This document shows, piece by piece, positions 33,160 to 41,489 of a stretch of DNA of 64,000 bases. A program made the translations under genes and the position numbers. This DNA comes from Salinarimonas ramus (GTDB taxonomy: Bacteria; Pseudomonadota; Alphaproteobacteria; Rhizobiales; Beijerinckiaceae): NCBI RefSeq assembly GCF_014645695.1, contig NZ_BMMF01000006.1, positions 9,322 through 73,321 of the forward strand, read 5' to 3'. The notes under the pieces were generated by a model, which did not search any database, was not told the DNA's origin, and worked only from the letters and a program-made list of their open reading frames with translations. Each line of letters begins with the position of its first letter. Position 1 is the stretch's first letter.

Positions 33160-34044
33160 TCAGCGCAGGTCGAAGCGCACGGGGACGGTGAGCGTGATCG
33201 CGCCGGCCGGCGGCGCGGGCGTGGGCGAGGCCCGGCGCACCATGGCGAGCGCCGCCTCGTCGAGCGCGGCCGAGCCGCTCGAGCGCGAGATCCGCGCGCT
33301 CGTCACGCGCCCGGATGCGTCGAGGCCGAAGGTCACCTGCGCCACGCCCTCCTCGCGCCGCGAGCGCGCCGCGGAGGGGTAGCGCTTGTGGCGCTCGAGA
33401 TGGGCGAGGAGGCGCGCCTGCCAGCGCGCGGTCTCCGCCGGGCTCGCCGCCGCCGCGCGGCTCGGCTCCGGCGCGGCCGTGCGCTCCGCACGGGCGGGCG
33501 CGCGCTGACGGGCCGGCGCGGAATCGAAGGCGTCGCGGCCCGGGCTCGCGGCCTGAGGCGCGGATCGCGCGACGCGCTCGCGCGGGGCCGGAGGCGGCGG
33601 CAGGTCGCGCGGGCGCGCCGGCGGCAGGGAGACGAGCGGGGAGGGGGCTTCGGGTGCGGGCTCCGCGGCGAGCTCCGGCTCGGGCTCGGGCTCCGGGTCG
33701 GGCTCGGGAATGGGCTCGGGCTCGGGCTGCTCGATCGGCTCGGGCTCGGTAACGGGCTCCGGCTCGACCAACTCGGGAAGCGGCTCCTCGACGCTCTCCG
33801 ACGCGGGCGCGTTCTCCCCCGCGATCGCCTCCGGCGCGGGCGCCTCCTCGACGACGGGCTCGGGTTCGGGGGCGCTCGGGAGCGCGGCGAGCTCGAGGGC
33901 GAGGATACCCGCGGGCTCGGGCTCGGCCACGGGCGGCGGCGTGATCGGCGCCAGCGCGAGCCCCAAAGCCGCGTGCGCCGCGCCAGCGATGCCGGCCGCG
34001 GCGATCCAGCCGCCCAGCCGCACGGCGCGCCCGCTCGTCCTCAT
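33160..34044 (-). CDS. tonB: TonB energy-transducing protein
   Basis: The 294-residue protein has an N-terminal transmembrane helix (about residues 10-32). A long Pro/Glu-rich periplasmic spacer follows (about 38-150, repeated EPEPEP). The TonB C-terminal domain (about 205-294) has HKRYPSAARSRREEGVAQV, GRVTSARISRSSG, and ends in PVRFDLR. It carries proton-motive energy from ExbB-ExbD to outer-membrane receptors. Its ATG overlaps the exbD stop by four bases. Being last in the heme operon, it is likely dedicated to the heme receptor. Confidence 0.92.
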   Translation of the reverse strand: MRTSGRAVRLGGWIAAAGIAGAAHAALGLALAPITPPPVAEPEPAGILALELAALPSAPEPEPVVEEAPAPEAIAGENAPASESVEEPLPELVEPEPVTEPEPIEQPEPEPIPEPDPEPEPEPELAAEPAPEAPSPLVSLPPARPRDLPPPPAPRERVARSAPQAASPGRDAFDSAPARQRAPARAERTAAPEPSRAAAASPAETARWQARLLAHLERHKRYPSAARSRREEGVAQVTFGLDASGRVTSARISRSSGSAALDEAALAMVRRASPTPAPPAGAITLTVPVRFDLR

Positions 34045-34490
34045 GGCGCGCCCGGCGGGACGTCCACGGGGCTCGTCTCGAGCCCCACGAGCGCGACGGC
34101 GAGATAGCCCGCCGCCCGCAGCTCGTTCAAGAGGTCCATCAGCGCGCGATAGGGCAGCGTCTGGTCCGCGCGCAGGAAGACCCGTGTCGTCCGATCGCCC
34201 CCCGTCGCCGCGTCGAGGGCGGAGGCGAGGGCCGCGCGGTCGATGGTCTCCTCCCCGAGCGAGAGCGCGCCCTCGGCATCCAGCGTGAGCACCACGGGCT
34301 GCGCGGGGGCGGGCTGCGGCGCGGCGTTCGAGGCCGGCAGGTCGACGGGAACCGACACGGTCGCGAGCGGGGCCGCGATCATGAACACGATGAGGAGGAC
34401 GAGGATCACGTCGATGAAGGGCGTGACGTTGATCTCGGCGAGCTCGTCCGCCGCATCCTCGTCCCCGTCCGGGCGCGTGGCGAAGGCCAT
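34041..34490 (-). CDS. exbD: Biopolymer transport protein ExbD
   Basis: The 149-residue protein has one N-terminal transmembrane helix with the family's proton-carrying Asp in AEINVTPFIDVILVLLIVF. A periplasmic domain with RVFLRADQTLPYRALMDLL follows. With ExbB it forms the stator-like motor that energises TonB. It follows exbB by 12 bases and overlaps tonB by ATGA. Confidence 0.93.
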   Translation of the reverse strand: MAFATRPDGDEDAADELAEINVTPFIDVILVLLIVFMIAAPLATVSVPVDLPASNAAPQPAPAQPVVLTLDAEGALSLGEETIDRAALASALDAATGGDRTTRVFLRADQTLPYRALMDLLNELRAAGYLAVALVGLETSPVDVPPGAP

Positions 34491-34502
34491 GGCGAAGCGC
34501 TC

Positions 34503-35249
34503 CTACTCCGCCGCGAAGCGAAGCCGCGGCGTCTCGGCGGCGCGGGCTGCGTCGAGCTCGCGGCTCGCGAGCCGGGCGAGCCGCGCCGAGACGTCGCCGA
34601 GCCCGCCACGATAGCCGGCGAGGCCGCGGGCGAAGAGGTTGTAGAGGATCGCCGCCGGGATCGCCGCGACGAGGCCGATGCCGGTGGCCAGCAGCGCCTC
34701 CGCGATGCCCGGCGCCACGATGGCGAGGTTCGTCGTCTGCGCCTCGGCGATGCCGATGAAGGAATTCATGATCCCCCACACCGTGCCGAACAGCCCCACG
34801 AAGGGCGCGGCCGACGCGGTGATGGCGAGGAGGCCGGTCCCCGCCGAGAGGCGGCGCGCCGCCGCCTTCTCGATGCGCGCGAAGCGGATCGCGAGGCGCT
34901 CGCGCACGCCCGCGGGATCGCGCCTCGGCCCGAGCGCTTCGCTCTCGCGCCATTCCTCGCCGAGCGCCCGCACCAGCGCCGCCGGCACCCCGCCGCGCCC
35001 GGCGAAAGCGCGCTGCGCCTCCTCGAGGGAGGTCGCGTCGTCGAGGAGACGCAGCGCCCGGCGCGCGCGCGCCGACGCGCCCGCCAGCTCGAGGCCCTTC
35101 ACCAGGGCGATGGTCCACACCAGGATCGAGGCCGCGACGAGCCCGATCATCACGCCCTGCACCACGACGTCGGCGGCGAGGAACATGCCCCAGGGCGAGA
35201 GATCGTGCGCGGCGGGCGCCGCCTCGGGCGCGAGGGCCAGCGGCGTCAT
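34503..35249 (-). CDS. exbB: Biopolymer transport protein ExbB
   Basis: The 248-residue protein has three transmembrane helices and the MotA/TolQ/ExbB signature APFVGLFGTVWGIMNSFIG, followed by GIAEALLATGIGLVAAIPA. It forms the pentameric channel of the TonB motor. The start ATG at 35249 overlaps the hutX stop by four bases, so it is translationally coupled within the heme operon. The frame open upstream to 35570 is a shadow of hutX. Confidence 0.93.
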   Translation of the reverse strand: MTPLALAPEAAPAAHDLSPWGMFLAADVVVQGVMIGLVAASILVWTIALVKGLELAGASARARRALRLLDDATSLEEAQRAFAGRGGVPAALVRALGEEWRESEALGPRRDPAGVRERLAIRFARIEKAAARRLSAGTGLLAITASAAPFVGLFGTVWGIMNSFIGIAEAQTTNLAIVAPGIAEALLATGIGLVAAIPAAILYNLFARGLAGYRGGLGDVSARLARLASRELDAARAAETPRLRFAAE

Positions 35250-35770
35250 GGCAGGGCGAGCCTCTCGCGCAGGGCCTCGAACGCGGCGAGCTGCGCGGGA
35301 TCGAGCTCCCGGTCCGGCCCGCGGCGAACGAAGATCTTGAACATCGAGGCGCCCGTCTCGTCGAAGAACTGCACGGAGCACGAGCGCCGGCCGTGGAAGG
35401 CGCGGTCGACGAGGACGATCGCGCGGCACGCGTCCGCGCGGATGTGGCCGCCGATGGGGCTGTCGCCGTGGATGTTGAAATAGCCGCGCCCGACGGTGCC
35501 GGGAGGCAGGCGCCCCACGACCTCCAGCACGATGGTGGAGGTGTGCACGAGGAAGAGCACCTCGCCCCACGTCGTCATCGAGGCCCAGACCTCGCCGAAG
35601 CGCTCGCCCGAGAGGACGAGGCGCTCGCCCTCCGGCAGCGCCTCGACGACGGTGAGGAGCGGCGCCCCGTGACGGCGCGCCACCTCCTCGAGCACGCCGT
35701 CGGGCTTCTCCGCGAGGCTCTCGCGGATCGCCGCGAGGAGGCTCGTCCCGGTATCGGCGAGCGCGCTCAT
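35246..35770 (-). CDS. hutX: Cytosolic heme utilization carrier protein HutX
   Basis: The 174-residue protein matches the HutX/HuvX family: EEVARRHGAPLLTVVEALP near the N-terminus, MTTWGEVLFLVHTSTIVLEV in the middle, and a C-terminal GASMFKIFVRRG. HutX binds heme in the cytosol and passes it to a degrading enzyme; in Vibrio the partner is HutZ. I choose ATG 35770 because it forms a TGATG overlap with the upstream heme monooxygenase gene. A GTG three bases earlier is possible. The pairing with an IsdG-type enzyme here, instead of HutZ, is notable. Confidence 0.9.
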   Translation of the reverse strand: MSALADTGTSLLAAIRESLAEKPDGVLEEVARRHGAPLLTVVEALPEGERLVLSGERFGEVWASMTTWGEVLFLVHTSTIVLEVVGRLPPGTVGRGYFNIHGDSPIGGHIRADACRAIVLVDRAFHGRRSCSVQFFDETGASMFKIFVRRGPDRELDPAQLAAFEALRERLALP

Positions 35771-36105
35771 CACGCGACCTTCGCCGCCTGGTCGGCGCTC
35801 TCGCCGAGCACGCTCTCGAAGCCCTCGAACTCGGGATGCCCCAGATAGAGCCCCTTGTTCTGTCCCGCGTTGCGATGCGAATCGCGGAACTGCTCGGAGC
35901 GCGTCCAGGCCTCGAAGCTCGCCCGGTCGGTCCAGACCGTGTGGGAGGCGTAGAGCGTGTGGTCCTCGCGCTCCGGGCCCTTCAGCAGATGGAAGGTGAC
36001 GAAGCCGGCCATCTCGTCGAGCCGCGTCTTGCGGCTCGACCAGACGGTCTCGAAATCGCCCTCGCGGCCCTTGGCGACCTTGAAGCGGTTCATGGCGACG
36101 AACAT
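35770..36105 (-). CDS. IsdG-type heme-degrading monooxygenase
   Basis: The 111-residue protein is an antibiotic-biosynthesis-monooxygenase fold. It carries the full IsdG/IsdI catalytic triad at matching positions: Asn6 (AMNRFKV), Trp67 (FEAWTRSE) and His77 (FRDSHRN), with GFVTFHLLKG between. IsdG-type enzymes dimerise, ruffle heme and open it to release iron without a classical heme oxygenase. It lies between the heme receptor and hutX and overlaps hutX by one base, so its role in releasing iron from imported heme is well supported by context. Confidence 0.88.
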   Translation of the reverse strand: MFVAMNRFKVAKGREGDFETVWSSRKTRLDEMAGFVTFHLLKGPEREDHTLYASHTVWTDRASFEAWTRSEQFRDSHRNAGQNKGLYLGHPEFEGFESVLGESADQAAKVA

Positions 36106-36166
36106 GGCGTTCTCCTGTGCGTGATGTCGGAGCGGCTCCGGCTCGGGGGGCTCTCGCGCCGGGCGC

Positions 36167-38209
36167 TCACATGCCCAGCCTGGCCTGGAAGCCGACCTTG
36201 GCGACGAAGCCCGGGCTGTCGGCGCCGTCCCGGAAGCGACGGTACTGGACGTCGCCCACGTTCTCCAGGGTGACGTAGGCGCGCGCGTCCGGGGTGATGT
36301 CGTAGGAGCCGTAGAGGTCGACCAGCGTATAGGCGTCGCTCTCGAGGCTCGCGGAGGCCAGCGGCAGCCGGTCCTGCGCGCCGACGAAGGTGACGCGCCC
36401 GCCGAGCGTCAGCTTCTCCTCGAGGAAGCGCAGCCCCGCCCCGAGCGTCAGCTGGTCCGGGTAGATCGAGGTCAGCGGCTCGTCGGTGACGCGGTTGTCG
36501 CCGCGCGTGATGCCGCCCGACACGCTCGCGAACCAGCGGCGCGCGTCGTAGGCGAGCTCCATCTCCGCGCCGGTGAGGCGGGCGCGGGCGATATTGTCGT
36601 AACGGAAGGACGCGTCGGCGCAGGCGGCGGGGAAGCGCGGGTTGCCGCAGGGCTGGCCCGGATCGGAATAGATGCTCTCGATGTAGTCGTCGACGTCGTT
36701 GCGGAAGACCGAGACCTTGCCGCGCAGCCGGTCTCCGGTGACGAAGAGGTCGTCGAAGGAGAGGTTGACGCCGGCCTCCAGCGTCTTGCCGACCTCCGGG
36801 CGCAGGTTCGGGTTGGGGATGAAGCTGAACGATGCCGGGAAGGGATGCACGCCGGCGACCAGCGTCTCGGTGACGGACGGCGCGCGGTAGCCTTCGGCGT
36901 AGGTGCCGTAGATCTGCAGGCCCTCGATCGGGCGAAGGCCGATCGTCAGCTTCGGCGAGACCCGGTCGCCCTGCGACGTCAGCCCCCCGCCGGAGAGCTC
37001 GTAGGCGTCGAAGCGTACGGCGCCGACGAGGTCGAGCATGCCCCACGAGGCCTGGCTCTGCACGAAGCCGCCCCACACGGTGCGCTCGCCCGAAGGCGTG
37101 TAGAGGTCGGCCGAGCCGATGGGATCGCGGACGGTCACCTCGTCGCGGAAGGCGTCGACGCCGTAGGTCAGCGCGAAGGCGACGGGCCCCACGTCGAAGC
37201 GCGACGTGTTGAAGGCGTCGACGCCGGTCGTGACGATCTCGAAGGAGCGCTCGGCGCCGAGCGAGGGCGGCGTGCCGGTGGTCTGGACCTGATCCGTGCG
37301 CGTGCGCGTCGACCAGGCCTGGACCGTGGCGTCGACCCACGGATTGCCGGGATCGGCGAAGCTCCAGCGGCCGACATAGGTCTCGGTCACGACCTCGTTG
37401 TCGCGGCGCGGCTCGCGGGCGTTGCCGAGCCCGTTGGCGAAGTCGAAGCGCTGGAGCTGCGCGGAGAGCTCGACCTCGTGGAAGGGGGCGGGCTCGAAGA
37501 CCACCTTGCCGAGGCCCGACACCAGCTCCTGCCCGCTGTCGGAGACGAGGGCGCCGTCGCCGTCGTCGTAATCGTCGAGGGTGCGCAAGCTCAGGCCCAC
37601 CAGCGCGCCGAAGGCCTCGGTCGGCCGCATGGCGGCGATCCCCGAGCCCATGAGACCCGTCTGCGAGCCCATGACGAAGGTGGAATCGAGCGAGAGCGCC
37701 AGGCGCTCGCCGGGGACGAGGACGTCGTCGGGATCGACGGTCTGGAAGGAGACGACGCCGCCGATGGCGCCCGAGCCGTAGACGTTCGCCACCGGCCCGC
37801 GGGTGATGTCGATGACGCGCACGAAGGCGGGGTCGAGGAAGAAGGCGCCGTCGGCGTTGTGGCCGGAGCGCTGGAAGTTCTGCCGCGCGCCGTCCACCGT
37901 CACCGCGACGCGGCCGAAATCCTGCAGGCCGCGGATGTTGACCGCGGTGGCCGGATCGTCCGGGTTCTCCTGCGTGGCGACGTTCGGCAGCGTGTTCAGG
38001 ATCGTGCCGATGCGCTGCACCGAGCGCGTGCGGATCTCGTCTCGCGTCACGACGCTCGTCGCCGAGAGCGCGTCGACGGCGCGGGTCTCGTCCTTCGTCG
38101 CCGTCACCGTGATCGCATCGAGGGTCACGCCCTCGTCCTGCGCCCCCGCCGCGCCCGCGCCGAGCGCCAGCGCGCCGAGCGAGACCGCCCCCACAAAGAG
38201 CCTACGCAT
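36167..38209 (-). CDS. TonB-dependent heme/hemoglobin receptor
   Basis: The 680-residue outer-membrane protein has a signal peptide through GAAGAQ, a TonB box-like ITVTATKDE, and a plug domain (about residues 40-160, with RGPVANVYGSGAIGGVV). A 22-strand barrel ends in GFQARLGM. The heme-receptor motifs are present: YRAPSVTE (FRAP-like), His in AGVHPFP, and NPNLRPEVG (NPNL). Start candidates are ATG 38215 and 38209; I prefer 38209, where AGGA is nine bases upstream. It leads the minus-strand heme operon and is divergent from hemP. Iron/heme regulation is expected, but no classical Fur, RirA or Irr box is obvious. Confidence 0.93.
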   Translation of the reverse strand: MRRLFVGAVSLGALALGAGAAGAQDEGVTLDAITVTATKDETRAVDALSATSVVTRDEIRTRSVQRIGTILNTLPNVATQENPDDPATAVNIRGLQDFGRVAVTVDGARQNFQRSGHNADGAFFLDPAFVRVIDITRGPVANVYGSGAIGGVVSFQTVDPDDVLVPGERLALSLDSTFVMGSQTGLMGSGIAAMRPTEAFGALVGLSLRTLDDYDDGDGALVSDSGQELVSGLGKVVFEPAPFHEVELSAQLQRFDFANGLGNAREPRRDNEVVTETYVGRWSFADPGNPWVDATVQAWSTRTRTDQVQTTGTPPSLGAERSFEIVTTGVDAFNTSRFDVGPVAFALTYGVDAFRDEVTVRDPIGSADLYTPSGERTVWGGFVQSQASWGMLDLVGAVRFDAYELSGGGLTSQGDRVSPKLTIGLRPIEGLQIYGTYAEGYRAPSVTETLVAGVHPFPASFSFIPNPNLRPEVGKTLEAGVNLSFDDLFVTGDRLRGKVSVFRNDVDDYIESIYSDPGQPCGNPRFPAACADASFRYDNIARARLTGAEMELAYDARRWFASVSGGITRGDNRVTDEPLTSIYPDQLTLGAGLRFLEEKLTLGGRVTFVGAQDRLPLASASLESDAYTLVDLYGSYDITPDARAYVTLENVGDVQYRRFRDGADSPGFVAKVGFQARLGM

Positions 38210-38355
38210 CGCCATCCATCCTGAAGTGTCGATTGTGTCGTCGATGGCTGGCGGGCCCCTCGCGATCGTGCTCGCGGCGGGGGCTGGCTGGCTGCACGTT
38301 CCATTCTTCACGGGAACGCTTGACGCCGTCTATGCGAGGCGTCAAACAACGTCAA

Positions 38356-38383
38356 TCGAAAACTTGAACAGATCCTCTTTCGA
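38356..38383. promoter_or_regulatory. Inverted repeat in the heme divergent promoter region
   Basis: TCGAAA (38356-38361) and TTTCGA (38378-38383) form a perfect dyad spaced by 16 bases, in the AT-richer gap between the receptor and hemP. It could bind an iron or heme regulator. It does not match the Irr control element TTTAGAA-N3-TTCTAAA. Confidence 0.3.
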
Positions 38384-38432
38384 CAGATTACAAACAAGGA
38401 AGACTGTACGAAGACTCGGAAGGCTCGAGTAG

Positions 38433-38603
38433 ATGAATTCCAAGGCAGAGCCGAATACGCCCGGCGCCCCGGCGCCGGCGGAGCCGCCCGTCGTCGACGT
38501 GCGCGACCTCGTCGGCACCGGGCGCGAGGCGATCATCCGCCACAACGGCGAGCGCTACCGCCTGCGCATCACCGCCGCCAACAAGCTGATCCTGACGAAA
38601 TGA
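38433..38603 (+). CDS. hemP: Hemin uptake protein HemP (HmuP family)
   Basis: This 56-residue protein has the HemP/HmuP signature at its C-terminus: GREAIIRHNGERYRLRIT followed by ANKLILTK. The first 25 residues are Pro/Ala-rich and variable. In Bradyrhizobium and Sinorhizobium the family member HmuP is needed to activate heme-uptake genes together with Irr; in other bacteria the role is unclear. The ATG at 38433 opens the plus-strand heme operon, and its stop overlaps hmuT by four bases. Confidence 0.92.
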   Translation: MNSKAEPNTPGAPAPAEPPVVDVRDLVGTGREAIIRHNGERYRLRITAANKLILTK

Positions 38604-39535
38604 CCCGCGCGAAGGACATCTCCATGCTCGCCACCCTCGCCCGCGCCGCGGCGCTCGCCGCCTTCGTGTGCGCTCCCGTTTGCGCGCCCGGCGCGGCTTT
38701 CGCCGCCGAGGAGGAGCGCCTCGTCGTCGCCGGCGGCGTCCTCACCGAGATCCTCTACGCGCTGGGCGCGCAGGACCGGATCGTGGGCGTCGACACGACG
38801 AGCCTCCATCCGCCCCGAGCGCTGGAGGAGCATCCCGACATCGGCTACCTGCGCGCGCTCTCGGCGGAGGGCGTGCTCTCGCTCGCGCCCGATCGCGTGC
38901 TCGCCACCGACGCCGCGGGGCCGGCGGACGCCCTCGACCTGATCCGCCAGGCGGGGGTCGACGTCGAGATCCTGCGCGAGGAGCCGACGGAGGCGGGCGT
39001 CCTCGCGCGCATCCGCGAGGTCGGCGCGCTCGTCGAGGCGGAAGAAGCGGCGCGGGCGCTGGCGGACGAGGTCGCGGCCGGCTTCGCGGCCCTGGCGCAG
39101 GCCCGCGCGACCATCGAGGCGCCCGTGCGCGTGCTCTTCGTGCTCTCGCTCCAGAACGGGCGCGCGATGGTGGGCGGTGCGGGCACCTCGGCGGACGCGA
39201 TCATCACCTTGGCCGGCGGCGAGAACGCCGTGTCGGGCGTCGACGGCTACAAGCCCGTCACCGACGAGGCGATCATCGCGGCGGCGCCGGACGTGATCCT
39301 CTCCATCGGTCGCGGCGACCACGCGCTCTCGCCGGACGACGTGTTCGCGCTGCCCGCCTTCGCCATGACGCCCGCCGCCGCCGAGCGCCGGCTCGTGACC
39401 ATGGACGGCCTCGCGCTCCTCGGCTTCGGCCCGCGCACGCCGCAGGCGGCGGCGGAGCTGATGAAAATTCTCCATCCCGAGGCGGTCATCGCGCCCGTCA
39501 TCGCGCCTCTTCTGCGCGCCGAGGCGACGCGATGA
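38600..39535 (+). CDS. hmuT: Heme ABC transporter substrate-binding protein HmuT
   Basis: The 311-residue periplasmic binding protein has a signal peptide ending near AAFAAEE and a class III cluster-A binding fold (RLVVAGGVLTEILYALGAQD, VDTTSLHPPRAL, GYLRALSAEGVLSL). HmuT-type motifs include MVGGAGTSADAIITLAGG and VDGYKPVTDEAI. It passes heme from the TonB-dependent receptor to HmuUV. It is coupled to hemP and hmuU by ATGA overlaps. A second in-frame ATG at residue 9 (MLATLARA) is a possible start. Confidence 0.93.
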   Translation: MTRAKDISMLATLARAAALAAFVCAPVCAPGAAFAAEEERLVVAGGVLTEILYALGAQDRIVGVDTTSLHPPRALEEHPDIGYLRALSAEGVLSLAPDRVLATDAAGPADALDLIRQAGVDVEILREEPTEAGVLARIREVGALVEAEEAARALADEVAAGFAALAQARATIEAPVRVLFVLSLQNGRAMVGGAGTSADAIITLAGGENAVSGVDGYKPVTDEAIIAAAPDVILSIGRGDHALSPDDVFALPAFAMTPAAAERRLVTMDGLALLGFGPRTPQAAAELMKILHPEAVIAPVIAPLLRAEATR

Positions 39536-40635
39536 GCGCGGGTCTCGCCGCGGGCCGGCTCGCGGACGCGCCGAGCGCGCTCGCGGCGCGCCGGCGCCGG
39601 GCTCGGCTCGGGACGGGCCTTCTCGTCGTCGTCCTCGCCGCGATCTCGATCGTGGCTCTCGGCGCGGGCGCGGTGGCGATCCCGCCGGGCCGCGTCGTCG
39701 CGATCCTCTGGGAGGCCGCGACGGGGGCGGGCGCGGATGCGGGAGACGGCGCGCGCGACGCCCTCGTCGTCACCGGCATCCGCCTGCCGCGGGTCGCGAT
39801 GGGCATCCTGGTCGGCGCCGCGCTCGCGGTGGCGGGCGCGCTGATGCAGGGGCTCTTCCGCAATCCCCTCGCCGATCCCGGCCTCGTCGGCGTCTCCTCG
39901 GGCGCGGGGCTCGCCGCGGGGATCACCATCGTGCTCGGCGAACGGCTCGTGCCGGCCGCGCTCGGCATCGATCCCTTCGCGCTCCTGCCCGTCGGCGCCT
40001 TCCTCGGCGGCCTCGCGACGACGCTGCTCCTCTACGCCATCGCCACACGAGGCGGGCGCACGTCGATCGCGACGATGCTCCTCGCCGGCATCGCGCTCGG
40101 CGCGCTGGCGGGTGCCGCGAGCGGCGTCCTCGCCTTCATGAGCGACGATCGGCAATTGCGCGATCTCACCTTCTGGTCCCTCGGCTCGCTGGGCGGCGCC
40201 ACCTGGAGCAAGCTCGCAATCGTGGCGCCGATCCTCGGCGCGACGCTCCTCGCGACGCCGATTCTGGCGCGCGCGCTCAACGCCCTCGTCCTCGGAGAGG
40301 CGGAGGCCTACCACCTCGGCATCGCGGTGGAGCGGGTGAAGACCGCGATCGTGATTCTCGTCGCCGCCGCGGTGGGGGCGAGCGTCGCGGCGGCGGGCGT
40401 CATCGGCTTCGTCGGCATCGTCGTGCCGCATCTGCTTCGCCTCGCCATCGGGCCCGACCACCGCGTGCTGCTGCCCGCCTGCGCGCTGCTCGGCGCCGCG
40501 CTGCTCGTTCTCGCCGACATCGTGGCGCGCACCCTCGTCGCGCCCGCCGAGCTTCCCATCGGCATCGTCACGGCGGCGATCGGCGCGCCGTTCTTCCTGT
40601 GGCTCCTGCTGCGCCGGCGAGGGTTCTTCCCGTGA
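39532..40635 (+). CDS. hmuU: Heme ABC transporter permease HmuU
   Basis: The 367-residue protein is a FecCD/BtuC-type permease with ten predicted helices. Family motifs are RLPRVAMGILVGAALAVAGA, MQGLFRNPLADPGLVGVSSG, FWSLGSLGGATW and GFVGIVVPHLLRLAIGPDH. It forms the inner-membrane heme channel with HmuV. It starts within the hmuT stop (ATGA) and ends in a GTGA overlap with hmuV. Confidence 0.94.
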   Translation: MSAGLAAGRLADAPSALAARRRRARLGTGLLVVVLAAISIVALGAGAVAIPPGRVVAILWEAATGAGADAGDGARDALVVTGIRLPRVAMGILVGAALAVAGALMQGLFRNPLADPGLVGVSSGAGLAAGITIVLGERLVPAALGIDPFALLPVGAFLGGLATTLLLYAIATRGGRTSIATMLLAGIALGALAGAASGVLAFMSDDRQLRDLTFWSLGSLGGATWSKLAIVAPILGATLLATPILARALNALVLGEAEAYHLGIAVERVKTAIVILVAAAVGASVAAAGVIGFVGIVVPHLLRLAIGPDHRVLLPACALLGAALLVLADIVARTLVAPAELPIGIVTAAIGAPFFLWLLLRRRGFFP

Positions 40636-41483
40636 CGCAAAACGACACGCATCCCCTCGTCGCCGCCGAGGGCGTCGCCTATGCGACGGCCGGCCGAACG
40701 CTGCTCCACCCGATCGACGTGTCGCTCGCCGCCGGCGAGATGGTCGTCGTCGTCGGACCCAACGGGGCCGGCAAGTCGACGCTGCTCAAGCTCCTCTCCG
40801 GCGAGCTGGCGCCCAGTGCGGGCCGCGTCCTCTACGAGGGCCGCGACGCGCGCGCCTGGACGCCCTGGCGGCTCGCCGCCAAGCGCGCGGTGATGGCGCA
40901 GTCGGAGGCGCTCGCCTTTCCCTTCACCGTCGCGGAGATCGTCGGCATCGGCCTCGACGGCGCGGCGGGCCGGCTCGGGGGCGAGGCGCGTGACCGGCGC
41001 ATCCTCGCGGCCCTGGCGCGGGCGGACATCGTCCACCTCGCCGCGCGCGACGTGCAGAGCCTCTCGGGCGGCGAGCGGCAACGCGCCCAGTTCGCCCGGG
41101 CGCTCGCCCAGCTCGAAGCGGGCCGGGCGGCGGGGGAGGGGAGCCAGGTCCTGTTCCTCGACGAGCCGGTCTCGAGCCTCGATCTCGGCCACCAGATCGC
41201 GCTGCTCGAGGCGGCGCGGGCGCTGGCCGACGATGCCGAGAGCCCGCTCGGCGTGCTCGCGGTGCTCCACGACCTCAACCTCGCGGCGCTCTACGCCGAC
41301 CGCATCCTCGCGCTCTCGGACGGGCGGCTCGCCGCAGCCGGCGCGCCCGCCGACGTCCTCGATGCGCGTCTGTTGCGCGACGTGTTCCGCGTGCCGCTGC
41401 CCGTCCATCGCCGTGGCGACGCCGGCCCGCCCTTCGTGCTGCCGGAGCGGCCCCGCGGCGATCTCGGCCACGGCGCGCTTTGA
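40632..41483 (+). CDS. hmuV: Heme ABC transporter ATP-binding protein HmuV
   Basis: The 283-residue ATPase has Walker A GPNGAGKSTLLKLLSG, signature LSGGERQRAQFARAL, Walker B VLFLDEPVSSLD and the switch His in VLHDLNLAALYAD. The VMAQSEALAFPFTV Q-loop region is typical of HmuV. It begins at a GTG (40632) overlapping the hmuU stop. It is the last gene of the hemP-hmuTUV operon, six bases from the convergent DUF1499 gene. Confidence 0.94.
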   Translation: MTQNDTHPLVAAEGVAYATAGRTLLHPIDVSLAAGEMVVVVGPNGAGKSTLLKLLSGELAPSAGRVLYEGRDARAWTPWRLAAKRAVMAQSEALAFPFTVAEIVGIGLDGAAGRLGGEARDRRILAALARADIVHLAARDVQSLSGGERQRAQFARALAQLEAGRAAGEGSQVLFLDEPVSSLDLGHQIALLEAARALADDAESPLGVLAVLHDLNLAALYADRILALSDGRLAAAGAPADVLDARLLRDVFRVPLPVHRRGDAGPPFVLPERPRGDLGHGAL

Positions 41484-41489
41484 CGCGCT

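Noticed and set aside
38216-38432. Classical Fur, Irr or RirA box
   Set aside because: Searched by eye on both strands; no good match to GATAATGATAATCATTATC-like, TTTAGAA-N3-TTCTAAA-like or related consensus.
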